From Pseudomonadota bacterium (GTDB taxonomy: Bacteria; Pseudomonadota; Alphaproteobacteria; Acetobacterales; Acetobacteraceae), in NCBI GenBank assembly GCA_021780935.1, contig JAJXXT010000067.1:1-14716 (forward strand): a DNA stretch of 14,716 bases, in the 5' to 3' direction. Each line of letters opens with the position of its first letter. Position 1 is the first letter of the stretch. Below are positions 1-5,957 of this stretch, in pieces. Under the pieces are notes generated by a model. It searched no databases. It was not told the DNA's origin and worked only from the letters and a program-made list of their open reading frames with translations. The translations under genes were made by a program, and so were the position numbers.

Positions 1-87
1 CAGCCGCAGATCCTCGGCGACGATTCGCCCCCCCCTTGCGGGCGGCACGGCGGATCGCGACGCAGGCGACGGAGCAAGACTGTCCAT
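1..87 (-). CDS. Probable ABC transporter ATP-binding protein, 5' end only (YbbA-like)
   Basis: An open frame reads leftward from an ATG at 87-85 to the window edge (29 codons). Its last visible residues, RIVAEDLRL, resemble the first beta strand of LolD/YbbA-type ABC ATPases, just ahead of the Walker A motif, which lies outside the window. The position supports this: in many proteobacteria a ybbA-type ATPase is transcribed divergently from tesA, and a TesA-like gene starts at 86 here. No good ribosome binding site precedes either the ATG at 87 or the in-frame GTG at 48, so the start is uncertain. A run of eight G (complement of 28-35) lies in the frame. Too little is visible for a firm call. 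Confidence 0.4.
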   Translation of the reverse strand, partial: MDSLAPSPASRSAVPPARGGRIVAEDLRL

Positions 88-820
88 GGCTGAGCGATAT
101 GGCCCGTCCCCGCCGTCCCGCCAACCGGGTCTCGCGCGGCGCGGGTTGTTTACCCTGTCGTTGCTCGCCCTGGCGTTGCTCACCCTGGCGTTGCTCACCC
201 TGTCGTTGCTCACAAGGTCGCTGCCCACCGCGGCCGCGGCTGCCCCGGCCCAGCCATCCGCCCCGCGCCTGCTCATCCTCGGCGACTCCCTCTCGGCCGG
301 CTATGGCCTGCCCGCGGCCGATGCCTTCCAGGCACAGCTCGCGGCAGCGCTGGCGCGGGCCGGGCACCCGGTCCGCATCATCGACGGCGCCGTCTCGGGC
401 GATACCACGGCGGGCGGGCTGGCGCGGCTCGACTGGGTGCTCGCCGGCGGCGCCGATGCAGCGATCGTCGAACTTGGGGGCAATGACGGGCTGCGCGGGC
501 TCGACCCCGCGAACACCGAGAAGAACCTGTCGGCGATCCTGGACAAGCTCGCGGCCCGGCACATTCCAGCACTGCTCGCCGGGATGTACGCGCCGCCCAA
601 TCTCGGCCCGCAATACGAGCGCGAGTTCCGCGCCGTGTTCGCCCGCCTTGGGGCGCGGCCAGGCGTCATCTACGAGGATTTCTTCCTCGCCGGCGTCGCC
701 GCCCACAAGTCGCTCGACCAGCCCGACCACATCCACCCCGATGCCGCCGGCGTGCGTGTCGTCGTCGCCCATATCCTGCCGCTGGTGCTCAGGCTGCTCG
801 GCGAGGTCGGCCACACATGA
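86..820 (+). CDS. tesA: Secreted SGNH/GDSL esterase (arylesterase / lysophospholipase TesA-like)
   Basis: A 244-residue SGNH hydrolase, which cleaves carboxyl esters or thioesters of lipids or aryl esters, probably in the periplasm. The N-terminus has a basic region (R18, R19), a long hydrophobic stretch (about 21-46) and an AAAAAPA segment (49-55) suited to signal peptidase cleavage. The catalytic blocks are all present: GDSLSAGYG with nucleophile S68, the SGDTTAGG block II glycine, GGND with N133 (block III), and DHIHPD with D214 and H217 (block V). The start at 86 has GGAG at 71-74. It overlaps thpR by ATGA, so the two are probably cotranscribed. The hydrophobic core is built from a 15-base tandem repeat, annotated separately. 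The exact substrate cannot be read from sequence. Confidence 0.9.
   Translation: MAERYGPSPPSRQPGLARRGLFTLSLLALALLTLALLTLSLLTRSLPTAAAAAPAQPSAPRLLILGDSLSAGYGLPAADAFQAQLAAALARAGHPVRIIDGAVSGDTTAGGLARLDWVLAGGADAAIVELGGNDGLRGLDPANTEKNLSAILDKLAARHIPALLAGMYAPPNLGPQYEREFRAVFARLGARPGVIYEDFFLAGVAAHKSLDQPDHIHPDAAGVRVVVAHILPLVLRLLGEVGHT
146..220 (+). repeat. Five tandem 15-bp units inside the tesA signal sequence
   Basis: Units begin at 146, 161, 176, 191 and 206. The central three read TTGCTC(A/G)CCCTG(G/T)CG, and the outer two are diverged. Because the unit is 15 bp the frame is kept, and each unit adds LLxLx-type residues to the hydrophobic core of the signal peptide. Gain or loss of a unit would change core length by five residues without a frameshift. 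Confidence 0.9.
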
Positions 821-1350
821 GACTGTTCGTTGCCCTGGAACTGCCCTGGGACCTGCGCGAGCGGCTGGCCGCCCTTGGCGGCGGTGTGCCCGGCGCACGC
901 TGGGTGCCGGCGGAGAACCTCCACCTCACCCTGCGTTTCATCGGCGAGGTGCCGCCGTTCCGCGCCGAGGAGCTGGACCACGCCCTCGCCGCCCTGCGTG
1001 CGCGACGCTTCGCCCTCACCCTCGCCGGCATCGGCACCTTCGCCAAGGCCGGTCGCGAGACGGTGCTTTGGGTGGGGGTGGAGCGCAACGAGCGCCTCGA
1101 CCACCTGCAGGGCAAGATCGAAACGGCTTTGCAACGGGCCGGGCTCGAGCCCGAGCGCCGGCGCTTCGCACCGCATGTCTCGCTGGCGCGGCTCGACAAC
1201 GCGGCCCCCGACAAACTCGCTGCCTTCGTGCAGCGCCACAACCTCTTTCGCACCGATCCGTTCGCGGTCGAGCATTTCACCCTGTTCAGCTCACGGCTGG
1301 GCAAGGAGCAGGCCGCGTACGAACCGGAGGTGGAATACTCGCTGGCCTGA
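817..1350 (+). CDS. thpR: RNA 2',3'-cyclic phosphodiesterase (2H / LigT family)
   Basis: A 177-residue 2H phosphoesterase, the usual length for ThpR/LigT. These cytoplasmic enzymes open 2',3'-cyclic phosphate ends of RNA to 2'-phosphates and can run the reverse ligation in vitro. Both HxTx-type motifs are visible: HLTL (H36, T38) and HVSL (H120, S122). The N-terminal MRLFVALELP is typical of the family. The ATG overlaps the tesA stop as ATGA, with GAGG at 803-806, so translation is probably coupled to tesA. It ends 21 bases before the converging hydroxyacid dehydrogenase, with no clear terminator between them. Confidence 0.92.
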   Translation: MRLFVALELPWDLRERLAALGGGVPGARWVPAENLHLTLRFIGEVPPFRAEELDHALAALRARRFALTLAGIGTFAKAGRETVLWVGVERNERLDHLQGKIETALQRAGLEPERRRFAPHVSLARLDNAAPDKLAAFVQRHNLFRTDPFAVEHFTLFSSRLGKEQAAYEPEVEYSLA

Positions 1351-1384
1351 CGGCTCAGACGACGCGACGGCTCAGACGACGCGA
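1351..1384. repeat. Perfect 17-bp tandem duplication across a gene end
   Basis: The 17-base unit CGGCTCAGACGACGCGA occurs twice in a row (1351-1367 and 1368-1384). It fills the gap between the convergent thpR and hydroxyacid dehydrogenase genes. It includes the dehydrogenase stop codon (1372-1374) and its last codons. The first copy therefore holds an unused duplicate of the gene's end. Confidence 0.95.
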
Positions 1385-2337
1385 TCGCCGTCGCGGATCG
1401 CCTCGCCGCGGCCGCAGCGGCGCATGTTGTCGAACATCCGCGTCACGGTGGGCACGAAATTGTCGGCCGCCCCCGCCGCGAGATGCGGCGTGACGACGGC
1501 ATTGGGCAGCTTGAGCAGCGGGTGATCGGCCGGCACCGGCTCGGTCTCGTAGACATCCACCGCTGCGGCATGGATGATACGATGACGTAACGCCTCGACC
1601 AGGGCCATCTCGTCGACCACGCCGCCACGCGAAACATTGACCAGGACCGCGCTGGGCTTCATCGCCGCCAGCGCCGCGGCATCGATCAGCTTCGCGGTGG
1701 CAGCCACCAGCGGGCAGTGCAGCGACAGCACATCGACCCTGGGCAGCATCTCGGCCAGCGTCGCGTAGGCCACGCCGAGCGCCTGCTCCTCCGCCGGCGG
1801 CAGCGGCGTCGGCTTGTTGTAGAGGATGGTGCAGCCGAAGCCCGCCAGCAGGCGCGCCACGCTGCGGCCGATGGCGCCGAAGCCGACGATGCCCACCGTC
1901 TTGCCGGACAGCAGCCGCGCCTCCTGCGGCATGGCGCTGCCCGCCCAGCGTCCCTCGCGCAGCTCCGCATGGCCATAGCCGATGTTGCGCAGTGCCGCGA
2001 GCATCAGCCCGGTCGCGTGCTCGGCGACCGCGATCGCATTGCTGCCGGTGGTGCGCGCCACCACGATGCCACACGCCTTCGCGGCCGCGAGGTCGATGTT
2101 GTCGACGCCGACGCCCCATTTGTGCAGCAGCCTGAGGCGCCTGGCCGCGCGCAGCACGGTGCCGGTCACTTCCACCTGGCCGGTGATGGCGTAGTCCGCC
2201 TCGGCGATGATGGCGCAGCGGTGCGCCTCGCCGCGCTCGGTGGCGTGGATCAGCACCATCCCCTCGGGCAGCAGCGCGCGCAGCCTGTCCGCGCGCGCCG
2301 GATTCATCATGTCGAGAATGACGACGGTTTCGCTCAC
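1372..2337 (-). CDS. NAD(P)-dependent D-2-hydroxyacid dehydrogenase family protein
   Basis: A 321-residue member of the D-2-hydroxyacid dehydrogenase family (phosphoglycerate, glycerate/hydroxypyruvate and related dehydrogenases), which reduces a 2-keto acid or oxidises a D-2-hydroxy acid with a nicotinamide cofactor. The Rossmann motif GFGAIG is at 152-157. The catalytic triad is R237 (in SRGG), E266 (DVYETEP) and H285 (TPHLAAG). There is no C-terminal ACT domain, so it is not a long SerA. The start chosen is GTG at 2337, because AAGGGG lies just upstream (about 2349-2344). The longer frame from 2424 would overlap the upstream gene and add an unrelated arginine-rich tail. It follows the GGT-like gene by 11 bases on the same strand, so the two are probably cotranscribed. 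The substrate is unknown. Confidence 0.9.
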   Translation of the reverse strand: MSETVVILDMMNPARADRLRALLPEGMVLIHATERGEAHRCAIIAEADYAITGQVEVTGTVLRAARRLRLLHKWGVGVDNIDLAAAKACGIVVARTTGSNAIAVAEHATGLMLAALRNIGYGHAELREGRWAGSAMPQEARLLSGKTVGIVGFGAIGRSVARLLAGFGCTILYNKPTPLPPAEEQALGVAYATLAEMLPRVDVLSLHCPLVAATAKLIDAAALAAMKPSAVLVNVSRGGVVDEMALVEALRHRIIHAAAVDVYETEPVPADHPLLKLPNAVVTPHLAAGAADNFVPTVTRMFDNMRRCGRGEAIRDGDRVV

Positions 2338-2348
2338 GCCGCCCCCCT

Positions 2349-4004
2349 TCAGATCGAAAAGCGCACGCCGGGGCGCGCCAGGCCGCCGGCGGCGGCAACC
2401 GGCGTACCGTCCGCGCGCCAGCACGCCGCCCCCGTCATCGTGCCGTCCGCCGCCCAGGCGATCGCGTTCATGCCGCCGGCGACGCGCGGCACGCGGGCGA
2501 GGCGATGGCCGCGCGCGGCGAGCGCCGCCGCGGTCGCCTCGGGAATCGCTGGTTCCAGTTCCAGCAGATGCCCCTGGGTCCAGACACGCGGCGCCTCGAC
2601 GGCCTGTTGCGGCGTCATGCGATGGTCGATGAGGTTGACCATCGCCTGCATCGCCGAGCCGAAGATGCGCAGGGCACCCGGCAGCCCGAGCGCGAAGGCG
2701 AGCCGGCCCTCGCGCAGCGCGATCATCGGCGCCATGGAGGTGAAGACCCGCTTGCCCGGCGCGATGGACAGCGCGCGCCCGGGATGCGGATCGAAATTAT
2801 ACATGTAGTTGTTGCAGATCAGGCCGGTTCCGGGCACCGCGATGCGCGCGCCGAACAGGCCGTTGATGGTCTGCGTCGCGGCGACGACGTTGCCGTCGTG
2901 GTCGGCGACGGTGACGTGCGTCGTGTCGGCCGATTCCGCGAGCGCCACGCCCGGCTGCCAGTCCTGCGCCCGGTCCATGGCGATCGCGGCGCGGCGCTGG
3001 GTGGCATAGGCACGCGAGATCAGCCGCTCCACCGGCACGTCGACGAATGCCGGATCGGCGGTGGCGACGGCACGATCGGCAAACGCGATCTTCAGCACCT
3101 CGGCGAGCAGATGCACGCCATCCGGCGTCGCGAAGCCGAGCCGCGCGATGTCGAATCCCTCCAGGATCGCCAGCATCTGCGCGATATGGACCCCCGCCGA
3201 GGACGGTGGCGGCGGCCCGAGGATTTCATGCCCGCGGTAGGTGGTGCGGATCGGCGCGCGCGTGATCGGCCGCACGACAGCCAGATCCTGCTCGTCGATC
3301 AAACCGCCGCTGGCACGCATGAAATCCGCGAGCGCCCGGCCGAGCCGGCCCCGGTAGAGCGCCGCCGGTCCCTCCGTTGCGATCATGCGCAGGCTCGCCG
3401 CGTAATCCGCCCGCCGCAGCCGCGTGCCCGCCGGGATCGGTTCGCCACCGGGCAGCAGCATGGCGGCAAGCTCCTTGTCCTGAGCGAGATCGCCTGCCGT
3501 GTCGGCCACGCATTCGCGCAGATAGCTGGTGGTCGCGAACCCCTCCTCGGCGAAGCGGATCGCCGGCGCCATGACCTCGGCGAGCGACCTGGTACCGTAT
3601 CGGGCGAGTGCCTCGCACCAGGCGGCAAGCGCCGCCGGCACCGCGACCGCGAGCGGCCCCACCAGGTTCTTGCGCCCCGCCGTCTCCTGGTAGTCCGGCA
3701 GGGCCTCGGCGAGCGGTTCGTACATCGCGGCGCTGGCCCGCGCCGGCGCGGTGCTGAGCCCGTCCAGCACCAGATGCTCGCCCGAGGCGAGGCGAAGATG
3801 CATCAGCCCGCCGCCAAGCACGCCCACCATCATCGGCTCGACCACCGTCAGCGCGAACAGCGCCGCGACCGCCGCATCGACCGCGTTGCCGCCGGCGAGC
3901 AGCAACTCGCTGCCCGCGGCCGAGCCCAGCGGGTGATTGGTCACCACCATGCCGCGCGAGCCGGTCGCGGGTTGCTTCTCGCAGGCGAAGGGAAATGAAC
4001 TCAC
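2349..4004 (-). CDS. Gamma-glutamyltranspeptidase-like Ntn hydrolase (substrate uncertain)
   Basis: A 551-residue protein of the gamma-glutamyltransferase family, made as a precursor that cleaves itself before a threonine. The predicted nucleophile is T361 in DTTHVTVADHDGN, matching the TTH(Y)S site of E. coli GGT; cleavage would give subunits of about 360 and 191 residues. The start is GTG at 4004, with GGAG at 4014-4011. There is no signal peptide, so it is probably cytoplasmic, unlike classical periplasmic GGT. Several substrate residues differ. The DFREMAP segment of E. coli GGT, with the carboxylate-binding Arg, aligns to DGLSTAP (81-87). MDDF aligns to MYNF (401-404), SSM to TSM (422-424) and SPGG to LPGA (441-444). 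It may therefore be an amidase or acylase of this fold, not a true GGT. It heads a two-gene unit with the dehydrogenase. Confidence 0.85.
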   Translation of the reverse strand: MSSFPFACEKQPATGSRGMVVTNHPLGSAAGSELLLAGGNAVDAAVAALFALTVVEPMMVGVLGGGLMHLRLASGEHLVLDGLSTAPARASAAMYEPLAEALPDYQETAGRKNLVGPLAVAVPAALAAWCEALARYGTRSLAEVMAPAIRFAEEGFATTSYLRECVADTAGDLAQDKELAAMLLPGGEPIPAGTRLRRADYAASLRMIATEGPAALYRGRLGRALADFMRASGGLIDEQDLAVVRPITRAPIRTTYRGHEILGPPPPSSAGVHIAQMLAILEGFDIARLGFATPDGVHLLAEVLKIAFADRAVATADPAFVDVPVERLISRAYATQRRAAIAMDRAQDWQPGVALAESADTTHVTVADHDGNVVAATQTINGLFGARIAVPGTGLICNNYMYNFDPHPGRALSIAPGKRVFTSMAPMIALREGRLAFALGLPGALRIFGSAMQAMVNLIDHRMTPQQAVEAPRVWTQGHLLELEPAIPEATAAALAARGHRLARVPRVAGGMNAIAWAADGTMTGAACWRADGTPVAAAGGLARPGVRFSI

Positions 4005-4044
4005 GCGACTCTCCAGGACGTTGGCGACAGGCTATGACCGGCCC

Positions 4045-4668
4045 ATGTCTTGCTCAACCCGCCCGGCCCCCAGCCTTGACGAGGTCGTGGCGCAGGCGCG
4101 TGCCTGCCGCCTCTGCGCCGACCTGCCGCTCGGCCCGCGCCCGGTGCTGCGCGTGTCGGCAACGGCGCGGCTGCTCATCGTCGGCCAGGCGCCGGGGACG
4201 AAGGTGCACGCGAGCGGCATTCCCTGGGACGATCCCTCCGGCGCGAGGTTGCGCGCCTGGATGGGGGTCGGGCCCGACGTCTTTTACGACGCCGCGCGCA
4301 TCGCCATCGTTCCGATGGGGCTGTGCTATCCCGGCCGCCTGCCGCGAGGCGGCGATGCGCCACCGCGCCCGCTCTGCGCGCCCACCTGGCACCCGCACCT
4401 GCTCGCGCTGATGCCGGCGCTGGAACTGACCCTGCTCGTCGGCAGCTACGCCCAGGCGCGCTACCTTGGCCGCGGCCCGGTCGCCCAGCATGTCGCCGCG
4501 TTCCGCCGCCACCAGCCTCGGCTCCTGCCGCTGCCGCACCCGTCCTGGCGCACCATGGCCTGGGAGCGGCGCAACCCCTGGTTCGCGCAGGAACTGCTGC
4601 CGGTGCTGCGCGCGCGCGTCGCCGAGCTCATTCTTCCCGCTCCAGGCGCGCGATCGCCGCATCGCTGA
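4045..4668 (+). CDS. Uracil-DNA glycosylase family protein, [4Fe-4S] type
   Basis: A 207-residue protein of the uracil-DNA glycosylase superfamily, which removes uracil from DNA for base-excision repair. The active-site blocks are GQAPG (47-51) and HPSWRT (165-170). Cysteines C21 and C24 (CRLC), C94 and C111 have the C-x2-C...C-x16-C layout of the iron-sulfur cluster in family 4/5 enzymes. ATG at 4045 is preferred because the protein then begins shortly before the CxxC; an in-frame TTG at 4021 is possible and no strong ribosome binding site helps. It is divergent from the GGT-like gene (40-base gap), and its last 41 bases overlap the metallopeptidase gene on the other strand. Activity on uracil is inferred from family membership. 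Confidence 0.82.
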   Translation: MSCSTRPAPSLDEVVAQARACRLCADLPLGPRPVLRVSATARLLIVGQAPGTKVHASGIPWDDPSGARLRAWMGVGPDVFYDAARIAIVPMGLCYPGRLPRGGDAPPRPLCAPTWHPHLLALMPALELTLLVGSYAQARYLGRGPVAQHVAAFRRHQPRLLPLPHPSWRTMAWERRNPWFAQELLPVLRARVAELILPAPGARSPHR

Positions 4669-5020
4669 AGCCGAAATGATGGGCGATCTCGTGGATCAAC
4701 ACGTTGCGGACCAGCCGCTCCAGCGTCTCGCCGGTCTCGATCCATTCCAGCAGGATCGCCTGGCGGTAGAGATGGATCGTATCCGGCCGCGGCGGTATCG
4801 CGCCGGAATCCTTCTCGCCCCAGGGAATACCGTCGTAGAGGCCGGTCAGATCGTAGGGGCTGTCGATGCCCATTTCGTGCAGCGTCTCGTCATCGGCGAG
4901 CTCATCGACCATGATGCCGACCCCGCGCACATGGCGGCGCAGCCGCTCCGGGATCGCCTCCAGCGCCCGCTCGGCGATGGCAGCGATCAGCTCGGCATCC
5001 GGCGCCAGCGTGCCCTTCAT
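4628..5020 (-). CDS. Small zincin-like metallopeptidase (PF06262-type family)
   Basis: A 130-residue protein with the zinc signature [11 protein letters not shown] (110-120): H110 and H114 as ligands, E111 catalytic, and D120 as the expected third ligand of an HExxHxxGxxD minimal zincin. Length and motif fit the one-domain metallopeptidase family common in Alphaproteobacteria and Actinobacteria, whose physiological substrate is not known. The ATG at 5020 starts MKGTLAP. The frame stays open to 5587, but that extension runs antisense through phhB and is rejected. No strong Shine-Dalgarno is seen. The gene ends inside the 3' end of the glycosylase gene on the opposite strand, and its start is only 21 bases from the divergent phhB. 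Confidence 0.82.
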   Translation of the reverse strand: MKGTLAPDAELIAAIAERALEAIPERLRRHVRGVGIMVDELADDETLHEMGIDSPYDLTGLYDGIPWGEKDSGAIPPRPDTIHLYRQAILLEWIETGETLERLVRNVLIHEIAHHFGFSDAAIARLEREE

Positions 5021-5041
5021 TGCCAACCCGGGAGAAAGACC

Positions 5042-5356
5042 GTGGTCCGTATAGCGAAACTCACCAGGGTGCAGCGCAGACAGATCCCGCCGGCATGGGA
5101 ATTGGTGGAAGGCCGGGACGCCATTGCCCGCTCTTTCCGTTTCGCTGACTTTTCCGGTGCCTTCGCCTTCATGACCCGCGTGGCCCTGCTCGCCGAGAAG
5201 CTCGATCATCACCCGGAGTGGTCGAATGTCTACAACCGGGTGGACATCGTGCTCTCGACGCATGACGCGGGCGGCCTCACGGCGCGCGATCTCGATCTCG
5301 CGCGGGCGATCGACCGCCTGGTCGGGATGGCACCGATGGGCGATGCGGGCGCATGA
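5042..5356 (+). CDS. phhB: Pterin-4a-carbinolamine dehydratase
   Basis: A 104-residue PhhB/DCoH protein, which dehydrates 4a-hydroxytetrahydrobiopterin during recycling of the pterin cofactor of aromatic amino acid hydroxylases. The signature is clear: [15 protein letters not shown] (55-69), with the conserved His pair H56/H57, followed by THDAGGLT (73-80, H74). The length is normal. The start is taken as GTG at 5042 because GGAGAAAG (5031-5038) sits seven bases upstream; the open frame continues to 4466 but only as antisense of the metallopeptidase. No phenylalanine hydroxylase gene is in the window, so another pterin-related role is possible. Its stop overlaps a six-codon mini-ORF that leads into mmcB. 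Confidence 0.9.
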   Translation: MVRIAKLTRVQRRQIPPAWELVEGRDAIARSFRFADFSGAFAFMTRVALLAEKLDHHPEWSNVYNRVDIVLSTHDAGGLTARDLDLARAIDRLVGMAPMGDAGA

Positions 5357-5373
5357 GCCCCGACGACGCATGA
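5353..5373 (+). other. Six-codon mini-ORF bridging phhB and mmcB
   Basis: ATG at 5353 overlaps the phhB stop (ATGA) and encodes MSPDDA. Its TGA at 5371-5373 overlaps the likely mmcB ATG at 5370, again as ATGA. This looks like a translational-coupling relay. It may also be chance, since a second MDPTTG mini-ORF lies at 5386-5406 in an imperfect copy of the same sequence. Confidence 0.4.
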
Positions 5374-5864
5374 GCAGCGCGGCGCATGGACCCGACGACC
5401 GGGTGAGCGAGACCTCGGACGCGGCGGCACGCACGCGCGCGATCCATCGCGCTGCCTCCCGCTTCTGCCGCGCACGCGGTTGGGCGCCGCTCACGGAGGT
5501 GTCGCTGCCCAATGGCCGGCGCGCCGATATCCTGGCGCTGCTGCCCGATCGCGGCTTCATCTGCATCGAGGTGAAATCGGGACGCACCGACTACGAGAGC
5601 GACAGGAAATGGCATGAATACCGTGAGTATTGCGACCGGCTGTTCTTTGCCGTCGATACCGATTTCCCCCGCGCGCTGATCCCCGAGACCGCGGGCCTGA
5701 TCGTCGCGGCGGATGGGGAGGCGGTGGAACTGCGCGCCGCGCCGGAGCACCGGCTGCCAACCGCGCGCCGCCACGCCCTGCTCGCCGTCTTCGCCGCCCT
5801 CGCCGCCGGGCGGCTGAACACCATGCTCGATCCGCTGCCGCTGGCCACAGCGCGTCCGGACTGA
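5370..5864 (+). CDS. mmcB: MmcB-family DNA repair nuclease-like protein
   Basis: A 164-residue protein of the MmcB family, which has a PD-(D/E)xK nuclease-like fold and is linked in Caulobacter to DNA damage repair. Visible residues of the fold are E43 (LTEVSLPNGRRAD), D53, and E67/K69 in CIEVKS. The family block DYESDRKWHEYREYCDRLFFAV spans 74-95. The ATG at 5370 is chosen because it sits at the end of the phhB mini-ORF; GTG at 5403 is an in-frame alternative and would remove 11 poorly conserved residues. No clear ribosome binding site is present, which fits coupled translation from phhB. Cellular role is by homology only. Confidence 0.87.
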   Translation: MSSAAHGPDDRVSETSDAAARTRAIHRAASRFCRARGWAPLTEVSLPNGRRADILALLPDRGFICIEVKSGRTDYESDRKWHEYREYCDRLFFAVDTDFPRALIPETAGLIVAADGEAVELRAAPEHRLPTARRHALLAVFAALAAGRLNTMLDPLPLATARPD

Positions 5865-5957
5865 GCGGGGACTCCCGCCCGACCGCTTCCGGGTCTAGGC
5901 TTCCGCGCGAAGGGCGTCACGCCCGCTGGGCGCCCTCATCAACGAGAGGGGAACCCT
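5865..5957 (+). promoter_or_regulatory. Leader of the EF-G-like gene with alternative small hairpins and strong RBS
   Basis: GGGCGT (5912-5917) can pair with ACGCCC (5919-5924), while AGGGCG (5911-5916) can instead pair with CGCCCT (5931-5936), so the two foldings exclude each other. A strong Shine-Dalgarno, GAGAGGGGA (5944-5952), is five bases before the ATG. No convincing -35/-10 pair was found. Regulation by the hairpins is only a possibility. Confidence 0.3.

Noticed and set aside
36..1493. Long rightward frame of 485 codons
   Set aside because: It covers tesA and thpR in another frame, is extremely rich in Arg, Ser and Pro, and has no domain; it is a GC-bias shadow.
2505..3998. Rightward frame of 497 codons opposite the GGT-like gene
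   Set aside because: Arg/His/Gln-rich translation with no motif, fully antisense to a gene with a clear active site.
5021..5587. N-terminal extension of the metallopeptidase frame
   Set aside because: It runs antisense through phhB and mmcB, and the family is normally about 120-140 residues, as obtained from the ATG at 5020.
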